54,136 nt of DNA from assembly GCF_000518865.1 (NCBI RefSeq), contig NZ_JAEK01000033.1:1-54136 (forward strand), in the 5' to 3' direction. Position 1 is the first letter of the stretch; every line of letters begins with the position of its first letter. Positions 47,318 to 54,136 of the stretch are shown one piece after another. The stretch comes from Bacillus sp. J37 (lineage in GTDB: Bacteria > Bacillota > Bacilli > Bacillales > Bacillaceae). A program made the translations under genes and the position numbers. The notes under the pieces are model-generated. The model was not told the DNA's origin, did not search any database, and saw nothing but the letters and a program-made list of their open reading frames with translations.

Positions 47318-47548
47318 TTGTACATACTAGTAAATACTGTAAGCATATCCAAACCAATAACTTGATTAACAGCATAATATCTGATATTGTACAGAGAGAA
47401 TAGTTGAGAATGGTGTCACACTGTGTAGAATCTTTGTGAAGTATTACACAGATAAAGTGCAACAGTCAAACATACAAACATAAATTATCATAACATACAG
47501 TTTCAAAGACTGTTCACATTTTTTTGAGGGAATTAAAATGAAGAGTGA

Positions 47549-47554
47549 TATACT
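47549..47554 (+). promoter_or_regulatory. Putative hemA -10 region
   Basis: TATACT (47549-47554) preceded by TGA is an extended -10; TTGAGG at 47524-47529 could be the -35, but with a 19-base spacer. A perfect palindrome AATATC-T-GATATT (47376-47388) further upstream is unexplained. Confidence 0.45.
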
Positions 47555-47593
47555 AATAAGTAGAGATCCTTGTACATGGGGGTGTATAAGAAA

Positions 47594-48946
47594 ATGCATA
47601 TACTTGTTGTCGGCTTAAATTATAAAACAGCCCCTGTTGAAATTCGCGAGAAGCTCTCATTTCAACCTAATGAGCTTACTGATGCGATGAAACAGTTAAA
47701 AAAACAAAAAAGTATCCTTGAGAATGTGATCGTGTCGACATGCAATAGAACAGAGATTTATGCTGTCGTAGATCAGCTTCATACAGGGCGTTATTATATA
47801 AAGGCCTTTTTGGCTGATTGGTTCGGATTAGATAAAGAAAACATATCACCATACTTAACGATCCTTGAGCAGGATGGTGCACTTGAACATTTATGTAAAG
47901 TTGCTTGTGGCTTAGATTCAATGATATTGGGAGAAACTCAAATTCTTGGTCAGGTTCGGTCAAGCTTTTTGCAAGCACAAGAGAACCATACTATTGGAAC
48001 GGTTTTCAATCAGTTGTTTAAACAAGTGATTACACTGGCAAAACGTTCCCACTCTGAAACAGAGATTGGCGCAAATGCAGTTTCAGTTAGTTATGCAGCT
48101 GTTGAACTTGCGAAGAAGATTTTTGGTGACCTTCGCTCTAAACATGTACTTATATTAGGTGCCGGGAAAATGGGAGAACTGGCAGCACAGAATTTACATG
48201 GCAGCGGTGTTGGTAAAGTGACTGTTATGAATAGGACTCTTCAAAAGGCAGAGCAGTTGGCAAGTCGATTTGATGGATATGCAAAGGGGATAAATGAACT
48301 TCAATGTGGCCTTATTGAAGCAGATATTCTTATTAGCTCAACAGGTGCAAAAGAATTTGTGATTACAAAAGACATGATGACACATGTTGAGAAAATGAGA
48401 AAAGGTCGACCATTATTCATGGTGGATATTGCTGTACCACGTGACTTAGACCCTAGACTCGCAGAATTAGATAGCGTATTTTTATATGATATTGATGATT
48501 TGCAAGGGATCGTAGAAGCAAATTTACAAGAAAGAAAGATCGCAGCAGAAAAAATTGAACTAATGATCGAAGAAGAAATTGTTCAATTTAAGCAATGGAT
48601 TAATACTCTTGGAGTTGTACCAGTTATTTCAGCTTTACGCCAAAAGGCTTTAGCGATTCAAGCTGAAACTATGGAAAGTATTGAACGTAAAATGCCTAAT
48701 TTAACTGACCGTGAAAGAAAGGTACTGAGCAAGCATACCAAAAGTATTATTAATCAGTTGCTTAGAGATCCAATCGTAAAAGTGAAAGAACTTTCCGGAG
48801 AAGCAAATGCTCAGGAATCATTAGATTTATTTATGAAAATCTTTAATATTGAAGATGCTGTTGAAGAGCAAATGAAAATAGATAAATCAGAGAGTCATGA
48901 GGTTGGTACGAACCAACAGATTTATCGTGCTTCACTTCAATCGTAA
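47594..48946 (+). CDS. hemA: Glutamyl-tRNA reductase
   Basis: HemA reduces glutamyl-tRNA to glutamate-1-semialdehyde with NADPH, the first committed and usually rate-limiting step of haem synthesis. The 450 residues have the nucleophile Cys50 in [21 protein letters not shown], the NADPH fold [27 protein letters not shown] and a C-terminal dimerisation helix region. ATG 47594 ([14 protein letters not shown]) is nine bases after GGGGGTG; eight upstream in-frame codons include that SD. It is first in hemAXCDBL. Confidence 0.96.
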   Translation: MHILVVGLNYKTAPVEIREKLSFQPNELTDAMKQLKKQKSILENVIVSTCNRTEIYAVVDQLHTGRYYIKAFLADWFGLDKENISPYLTILEQDGALEHLCKVACGLDSMILGETQILGQVRSSFLQAQENHTIGTVFNQLFKQVITLAKRSHSETEIGANAVSVSYAAVELAKKIFGDLRSKHVLILGAGKMGELAAQNLHGSGVGKVTVMNRTLQKAEQLASRFDGYAKGINELQCGLIEADILISSTGAKEFVITKDMMTHVEKMRKGRPLFMVDIAVPRDLDPRLAELDSVFLYDIDDLQGIVEANLQERKIAAEKIELMIEEEIVQFKQWINTLGVVPVISALRQKALAIQAETMESIERKMPNLTDRERKVLSKHTKSIINQLLRDPIVKVKELSGEANAQESLDLFMKIFNIEDAVEEQMKIDKSESHEVGTNQQIYRASLQS

Positions 48947-48965
48947 GTGAGAGGACTTTTCTTTT

Positions 48966-49796
48966 ATGGAGATGAGCTTAAGTAGAATTAATGAAGTAAC
49001 CATTATTCTTTATGCAGTATGTGTACTTTTATATTTTATAGATTTTTTAAATAACAACCGGAAGGCGAAACAAGCTGCCTTCTGGTTGCTTTCTATTGTT
49101 TGGCTCTTACAAACAATTTTTTTATTTGCACGCATGTTTGAAACAGGAAGATTTCCTGTATTAAATGTTTTTGAGGGATTGTATTTCTATACGTGGGTAC
49201 TCGTTACTTTGTCTGTCGTGTTAAATCGATTCTTAAAAGCAGAATTTATCATCTTCTTTACAAATGTGATTGGGTTTATCATGATGGCTCTACATACCTT
49301 TGCTCCAACGCAATATGAATCAGCTGCTGTTTCAAGTCAGCTCGTATCAGAATTATTGTTGATTCATATTACAATGGCCATTTTATCCTATGGCGCATTT
49401 TCTTTGTCTTTTGTTTTTTCCATTCTTTATACCATTCAATATAATTTATTGAAAAAGAAAAAGTGGGGAAAGCGCCTTCTTAGAATCGAAGATTTGTCAA
49501 AACTTGATCATATGTCATATGTATTAAATGTCATTGGAGTACCAATGCTGTTACTAAGTCTAATACTTGGTATCATTTGGGCTTATATAAAAGTACAAAA
49601 TTTTCATTGGTATGATGCAAAGGTGCTTGGTTCTTTTATGGTCATTTTTACATATGGAGTCTATTTATATATGCGAATTGTAAAGGAATTGCAAGGTAAA
49701 TCTGTGGCCTTACTTAACTTAGCGTCCTTTCTGGTGTTATTAATTAACTTTTTCTTGTTCGGTAGTTTATCAAGATTTCATTTTTGGGATTCGTGA
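48966..49796 (+). CDS. hemX: HemX, membrane modulator of HemA
   Basis: HemX is a membrane protein of the CcsA/cytochrome c assembly fold. In B. subtilis it lowers the cellular level of HemA. The 276 residues have about eight membrane spans, a family-like FEGLYFYTWVLVTLSVVL segment and conserved His residues (LHTFAPTQYE, LLIHITMAILSYG). It starts at ATG 48966, 20 bases after hemA. It is followed by an inserted repeat before hemC. Confidence 0.92.
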   Translation: MEMSLSRINEVTIILYAVCVLLYFIDFLNNNRKAKQAAFWLLSIVWLLQTIFLFARMFETGRFPVLNVFEGLYFYTWVLVTLSVVLNRFLKAEFIIFFTNVIGFIMMALHTFAPTQYESAAVSSQLVSELLLIHITMAILSYGAFSLSFVFSILYTIQYNLLKKKKWGKRLLRIEDLSKLDHMSYVLNVIGVPMLLLSLILGIIWAYIKVQNFHWYDAKVLGSFMVIFTYGVYLYMRIVKELQGKSVALLNLASFLVLLINFFLFGSLSRFHFWDS

Positions 49797-49845
49797 TATG
49801 GCTTTTTAACAGATAAGGAAGTACCAATTTTGTATTTAGTTTGGT

Positions 49846-49955
49846 GTCCAGCTCCTAGCACCTCTAGGGTCTAGTCAATTTGGAATTGAAGGCAAAGAAC
49901 GCCTTCTATTCCAAATCGACTTATTTGCCCGAGGCTGATCAAGGCGCTTGCGCAT
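49846..49955 (+). repeat. Structured intergenic repeat, copy 2 (type B), inside the hem operon
   Basis: The design is the same as at 24700-24815. The central hairpin is AGTCAATTTGGAAT (49873-49886) with ATTCCAAATCGACT (49908-49921), an identical AAGGC-AAAGAAC-GCCTT cap, and the shared tail AGGCTGATCAAGGCGCTTG. The outer 5' stem is partly lost (a gap of about 5 bases against copy 1). It ends six bases before the hemC SD. Confidence 0.75.
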
Positions 49956-49974
49956 TTCAATGTAGGAGGCAATT

Positions 49975-50907
49975 ATGCGAAAAATAGTAGTAGGTTCTAG
50001 ACGTAGTAAATTAGCATTAACTCAAACGAATTGGGTAATCGATCAATTAAAGTCATTTGGATTACCTTTTGAATTTGAAATTAAGGAAATTGTCACGAAA
50101 GGTGACAAAATCCTTGATGTTACATTATCAAAGGTCGGCGGAAAAGGGCTGTTCGTGAAAGAAATTGAACAAGCAATGTTAGAAGGAGACATTGACATGG
50201 CTGTTCATAGTATGAAAGATATGCCGGGAATTCTTCCTGAAGGTTTAACGATTGGGTGTGTACCAAATCGTGAAGACCATAGAGATGTACTTATTTCTAA
50301 AGATCACAAAAAACTTTCTGATTTACCAAGCGGAGCTGTTATCGGAACGAGTAGTTTAAGAAGAAGTGCCCAATTATTAATTGAGCGGCCTGATTTAGAA
50401 ATTAAATGGATTAGAGGAAATATCGACACTAGGCTTGAAAAACTGAAAACAGAAGACTATGATGCAATTATTTTAGCAGCTGCAGGCTTATCAAGAATGG
50501 GTTGGAGTAAAGAAGTTGTAACCGAGTTTTTAGATCCTGAGGTTTGTTTACCAGCAGTTGGACAAGGTGCATTAGCTATTGAATGTCGTGAAAATGATTA
50601 TGAGTTATTAGACTTATTAGCAAAGTTTACAGATGAACCAACACAATTAGCGGTTGCAGCAGAAAGAACCTTTTTAACAAAGATGGAAGGCGGCTGTCAA
50701 GTACCTATCGCTGGTTTTGCTACTGTGAACAAACAAAAAGAAATACAATTTACGGGATTAATTGCTTCACCAGATGGTAAAGAGGTATATAAAGAACAGG
50801 TCTCTGGCACTGATCCTAATGAAATCGGCGGAAAAGTTGCTGAATTTTTAACAAATCAGGGGGCAAAAGCCTTGATTGATCGAGTAAAAGAGGAGCTTGA
50901 TCAATAA
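49975..50907 (+). CDS. hemC: Hydroxymethylbilane synthase (porphobilinogen deaminase)
   Basis: HemC joins four porphobilinogens into hydroxymethylbilane. The 310 residues show [17 protein letters not shown], the [14 protein letters not shown] and VHSMKDMPG blocks, [23 protein letters not shown], and the dipyrromethane cofactor Cys241 in [11 protein letters not shown]. The SD TAGGAGG precedes ATG 49975 and lies just after repeat copy 2. Its stop overlaps the hemD start by one base. Confidence 0.96.
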   Translation: MRKIVVGSRRSKLALTQTNWVIDQLKSFGLPFEFEIKEIVTKGDKILDVTLSKVGGKGLFVKEIEQAMLEGDIDMAVHSMKDMPGILPEGLTIGCVPNREDHRDVLISKDHKKLSDLPSGAVIGTSSLRRSAQLLIERPDLEIKWIRGNIDTRLEKLKTEDYDAIILAAAGLSRMGWSKEVVTEFLDPEVCLPAVGQGALAIECRENDYELLDLLAKFTDEPTQLAVAAERTFLTKMEGGCQVPIAGFATVNKQKEIQFTGLIASPDGKEVYKEQVSGTDPNEIGGKVAEFLTNQGAKALIDRVKEELDQ

Positions 50908-51707
50908 TGGATACTGTTCTTCCATTGCAAGGAAAGAAAGTGTTAATAACTAGAGCTAAAGCTCAGGTGGAAGAGTTTATTCAAAAGATTGAAGAAGTGG
51001 GAGGGGTTGCGATTTCCACTCCGCTGCTTGAAATCAAGAGGAATGAGACGAACGAAGAAAATATAAAACAAACATTAAATTGTTTGGACGAGTTTGATTG
51101 TATTGTCTTTACTAGCGCCAATGGTGTTACATACTTTAAAAAATACCTTGACCAGTGGAAGATACCATATTCTGCTCTCCAACATATGGTTGCCGCATCT
51201 GTTGGAAGAAAAACTAGTAAGCAAATGGAAAAGCTTAATTTAACGGTTACGGTCATACCAGAAGAATTTGTTGCTGAAAAACTAGCTGAAAAAATGAAAG
51301 AGAAGCTTACGCCTGACACAAGAATCCTTGTCATTCGCGGTAATCTCTCAAGACCAGTATTAATCGAAGAATTAACAGCTCATGGATTTGATGTAAAAGA
51401 CTTAGTTGTTTATGAAACAATACATAGTCATTCAGAGACAAGCAAACTATTGTCATATATTGAACGTAATGAAATAGATTTTATAACGTTTACAAGCTCT
51501 TCAACTGTTGATAGCTTTATGAAGGTACTCTATCAAAAGGAATTGCTTGAACAACTTCAAAAAGTAACCTTTATCTGCATAGGTCCAATTACGGGTAATA
51601 CGTTAATGGAGTATGGATTTACCGGGATAATGCCGGATTCTTATACAATAGAGGATATGATAAAAGTGATGATAGAGGCAGCGGAAAATAAGGAGGGTAC
51701 TCAATGA
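50907..51707 (+). CDS. hemD: Uroporphyrinogen-III synthase
   Basis: HemD cyclises hydroxymethylbilane with inversion of ring D. The 266-residue sequence is the least conserved of the pathway, as usual for this family, but shows [59 protein letters not shown] and the [16 protein letters not shown] block. It starts at ATG 50907 with a one-base overlap with hemC, and ends in an ATGA overlap with hemB. Confidence 0.92.
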   Translation: MDTVLPLQGKKVLITRAKAQVEEFIQKIEEVGGVAISTPLLEIKRNETNEENIKQTLNCLDEFDCIVFTSANGVTYFKKYLDQWKIPYSALQHMVAASVGRKTSKQMEKLNLTVTVIPEEFVAEKLAEKMKEKLTPDTRILVIRGNLSRPVLIEELTAHGFDVKDLVVYETIHSHSETSKLLSYIERNEIDFITFTSSSTVDSFMKVLYQKELLEQLQKVTFICIGPITGNTLMEYGFTGIMPDSYTIEDMIKVMIEAAENKEGTQ

Positions 51708-52684
51708 ATATTCAATTTACAAGACACAGAAGATTACGCAGCAGTGATAATTTAAGAACAATGATGAGAGAAACACATCTTCGTCCTGAAGATTTTATTT
51801 ATCCTATTTTTGTTGTAGAAGGAGAAAACAAACAAAATGAAGTGCCATCAATGCCTGGTGTGTTTCATTTGTCATTAGATCTCCTAAATAAAGAAATAGA
51901 AGAGATCGTTTCATTGGGAATTAAATCCATTATTTTGTTCGGGGTTCCAGCCGAGAAAGACGAAGTGGGAACACAAGCTTATCATGATCAAGGGATTGTT
52001 CAAAGAGCAACTAGACAAGTGAAAGAAGCATTTCCCGATTTAGTTGTTGTAGCTGATACGTGCCTATGTCAATACACTGATCATGGACATTGCGGTATCG
52101 TTGAGAACGGTCAGGTGTTAAATGATCCAACACTTGATCTGCTTGCTCGTACGGCAATAAGTCAAGCGAAAGCAGGTGCGGACATCATTGCTCCTTCAAA
52201 CATGATGGATGGCTTTGTAGCTGCAATTAGACATGGATTGGATGAAGCTGGCTTTGAGCATATTCCAATTATGTCATATGCAGTAAAATATGCTAGTGCA
52301 TTCTATGGACCTTTCCGGGATGCAGCACACAGTTCACCGCAGTTTGGGGATCGTAAGACATACCAAATGGATCCTGCTAACCGTGATGAAGCATTGAGAG
52401 AGGCACAGTCAGATCTTGAAGAGGGTGCGGATTTCTTAATCGTGAAGCCTGCTTTAGCATATCTCGATATAATCCGTGATGTGAAAAATCAGTTTAATGT
52501 ACCTGTTGTGGCTTATAATGTAAGTGGAGAATATTCAATGATAAAAGCGGCAGCTCAAAATGGATGGGTAGATGAGAAAGCCATTGTTACAGAAATGCTT
52601 GTCGGAATGAAGCGTGCTGGCGTGGATTTAATGATTACATATTTTGCAAAAGACGTTGCCCGCTGGCTTAAAGAAGAAAACTAA
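51704..52684 (+). CDS. hemB: Delta-aminolevulinic acid dehydratase (porphobilinogen synthase)
   Basis: HemB condenses two 5-aminolevulinates to porphobilinogen. The 326 residues show the zinc-site cysteines in [29 protein letters not shown], the first catalytic Lys region [20 protein letters not shown], and the second in [16 protein letters not shown]. It starts at ATG 51704, overlapping the hemD stop, with SD AAGGAGG. Confidence 0.96.
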   Translation: MNIQFTRHRRLRSSDNLRTMMRETHLRPEDFIYPIFVVEGENKQNEVPSMPGVFHLSLDLLNKEIEEIVSLGIKSIILFGVPAEKDEVGTQAYHDQGIVQRATRQVKEAFPDLVVVADTCLCQYTDHGHCGIVENGQVLNDPTLDLLARTAISQAKAGADIIAPSNMMDGFVAAIRHGLDEAGFEHIPIMSYAVKYASAFYGPFRDAAHSSPQFGDRKTYQMDPANRDEALREAQSDLEEGADFLIVKPALAYLDIIRDVKNQFNVPVVAYNVSGEYSMIKAAAQNGWVDEKAIVTEMLVGMKRAGVDLMITYFAKDVARWLKEEN

Positions 52685-52721
52685 ACCACCTCTTACAAAA
52701 AGTTGAAAGGAGAACACTCCG

Positions 52722-54008
52722 ATGAATAGTTACGCAAAAAGTGAATCAGCATTTAAGGAAGCACAAACGTTAATGCCAGGAGGAGTAAATAGTCCTGTTA
52801 GAGCCTTCAAATCAGTTGGCATGAATCCAATTTTTATGGAACGGGGAAAAGGCTCAAAAATTTATGACATAGACGGAAACGAGTATATAGATTATGTATT
52901 ATCATGGGGACCACTTATCCACGGTCACTCCAATGATACGGTAGTTGAAGCGATCAAAAAGGTTGTTGAATCAGGGACAAGCTTTGGTGCGCCTACATTA
53001 ATAGAAAATGAGCTTGCAAAGCTTGTCATTGATCGTGTACCTTCAATTGAAGTTGTACGAATGGTCAGCTCAGGAACTGAGGCTACTATGAGTGCTTTGC
53101 GCTTAGCAAGAGGCTTTACTGGCCGTAATAAGATTGTGAAATTTGAAGGGTGCTATCACGGACATGGTGATTCGTTATTAATTAAAGCAGGCTCTGGTGT
53201 AGCGACGCTAGGATTGCCTGATAGCCCGGGTGTTCCGGAAGGAATTGCTAAGAATACAATCACAGTTCCTTATAATGATTTAGAAAGCATTCGATACGCT
53301 TTTGAGCAATTTGGAGAAGATATTGCAGGTGTTATTGTAGAACCGGTAGCAGGTAACATGGGAGTTGTCCCTCCTCAACCAGGCTTTCTAGAGGGCTTAC
53401 GTTCAATAACAGAACAATATGGTTCATTATTGATTTTTGACGAAGTCATGACAGGCTTCCGTGTTGACTATGGATGTGCACAAGATTTTTATGGTGTGAC
53501 TCCAGATTTAACTTGTCTTGGTAAAGTCATAGGTGGAGGTCTACCTGTTGGGGCATATGGCGGGAAAGCGGAAATTATGCAGCAAATCGCTCCAAGTGGT
53601 CCGATTTATCAAGCTGGAACATTATCAGGAAATCCATTAGCCATGACAGCAGGCTATGAAACATTAAAGCAGCTAACAAGAGAATCTTATCAGGAATTTC
53701 ATCGTAAAGCAGACAGACTTGAAGAAGGTTTATCTAAGGCTGCAAAAGAATATGAGATTCCACATACGATCAATCGTGCCGGATCTATGATTGGCTTCTT
53801 CTTTACAAACGAAGATGTAACAAATTATGAAAAAGCCAAAACATCAAATCTGGAGTATTTTGCCAAGTATTATCAAACAATGGCAAATGAAGGAGTATTC
53901 CTTCCTCCTTCACAATTTGAAGGCTTATTCTTGTCTACTGCTCACACAGATGAAGATTTGGATCGTACAATTGAAGCGGCTAATAAAGCATTTTCTTTAT
54001 TAAAATAA
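52722..54008 (+). CDS. hemL: Glutamate-1-semialdehyde 2,1-aminomutase
   Basis: HemL is a PLP enzyme that turns glutamate-1-semialdehyde into 5-aminolevulinate, the step after HemA. The 428 residues show [63 protein letters not shown] and the PLP-Lys268 in [26 protein letters not shown] before ATG 52722. It is last in the hem operon seen here. The housekeeping length and motifs are intact. Confidence 0.96.
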   Translation: MNSYAKSESAFKEAQTLMPGGVNSPVRAFKSVGMNPIFMERGKGSKIYDIDGNEYIDYVLSWGPLIHGHSNDTVVEAIKKVVESGTSFGAPTLIENELAKLVIDRVPSIEVVRMVSSGTEATMSALRLARGFTGRNKIVKFEGCYHGHGDSLLIKAGSGVATLGLPDSPGVPEGIAKNTITVPYNDLESIRYAFEQFGEDIAGVIVEPVAGNMGVVPPQPGFLEGLRSITEQYGSLLIFDEVMTGFRVDYGCAQDFYGVTPDLTCLGKVIGGGLPVGAYGGKAEIMQQIAPSGPIYQAGTLSGNPLAMTAGYETLKQLTRESYQEFHRKADRLEEGLSKAAKEYEIPHTINRAGSMIGFFFTNEDVTNYEKAKTSNLEYFAKYYQTMANEGVFLPPSQFEGLFLSTAHTDEDLDRTIEAANKAFSLLK

Positions 54009-54012
54009 AAAA

Positions 54013-54042
54013 AGATCCATCACAAAATGTGGTAGATCTCAG
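54013..54042 (+). terminator. Putative terminator after hemL
   Basis: AGATCCATCAC pairs with GTGGTAGATCT (two mismatches) around AAAAT. The T tail is poor. Confidence 0.5.
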
Positions 54043-54084
54043 TTTGTAGACAAAGTAAAATTTGCTAGCCTTTCAGACTGATTG

Positions 54085-54136
54085 CTAACGCTTGCGTATC
54101 AAAGCACGAAGCCTTGTGAGGAGCGGAGTTACCGGT
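54085..54136. repeat. GC-richer tail, possible truncated repeat
   Basis: The last bases (GCTAACGCTTGCGTATC... through GAGGAGCGGAGTTACC) are richer in G and C than the coding neighbours and have no frame. They resemble the style of the intergenic repeats seen elsewhere in the window, but the element is cut by the window edge. Confidence 0.25.

Overview
The window is a low-GC, spore-forming Bacillaceae chromosome segment. The gene order matches the Bacillus subtilis rnhC-zapA-cvpA-polX-mutS2 ... hemAXCDBL region almost gene for gene. GerE, the GerM lipoprotein, LonB, a sigma-K type promoter, a T-box, an L-box lysine riboswitch and many TTG/GTG starts behind strong Shine-Dalgarno (SD) sequences all fit a Bacillus relative. 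Details such as an added ilvE and a lost leuA show it is not B. subtilis itself.

Layout. 1-1574: an IS1182-type insertion sequence whose transposase is split by a -1 frame change. 1631-1730: a 20-bp tandem repeat array. 1738-8467: rnhC (minus), zapA, cvpA, polX, mutS2, yshE and an unlisted 26-residue membrane peptide. 8521-13833: fatty-acid degradation cluster lcfA, fadR, fadB, etfB, etfA with a FadR operator at fadR. 13976-17925: trxA, uvrC, lysine riboswitch, lysC (with an internal start). 17924-22061: yslB (minus), then sdhCAB with a catabolite-response element at its promoter. 22140-24815: an intergenic repeat, ysmA, gerE, ysmB, racE, second repeat type. 24921-28202: gerM, rph, rdgB, ysnB, tRNA-Arg(TCT). 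28483-36855: branched-chain amino acid genes ilvE, leucine T-box, ilvB, ilvH, ilvC, decayed leuA, leuB, leuC, leuD. 37006-46797: ysoA, tig, clpX, lonB, lonA, engB. 46796-54039: ysxD (minus) and the haem operon hemA-hemX-hemC-hemD-hemB-hemL.

How the genes work together. LcfA activates fatty acids, FadB hydrates enoyl-CoA, and EtfAB takes electrons from acyl-CoA dehydrogenase; FadR represses the set until acyl-CoA appears. SdhCAB feeds succinate electrons to menaquinone. HemA to HemL turn glutamyl-tRNA into uroporphyrinogen III, the precursor of the haem that SdhC carries. The ilv-leu block would make valine, isoleucine and leucine, but the step that commits carbon to leucine (LeuA) is missing here. 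Tig, ClpX, LonA and LonB form a protein-quality block.

The strongest unexpected signals are: (1) a leuA fossil between ilvC and leuB, still readable as about the first 85 codons in three frames; (2) two copies of a roughly 110-bp structured repeat with compensatory base changes, one sitting just before hemC; (3) a canonical A-AAA-AAG slippery heptamer exactly at the frame change in the IS transposase; (4) several small ORFs with good SD sequences. I found no CRISPR array, phage, toxin island or clearly new multi-gene system. Domain and family names come from recognising the translated sequences, not from a database search.
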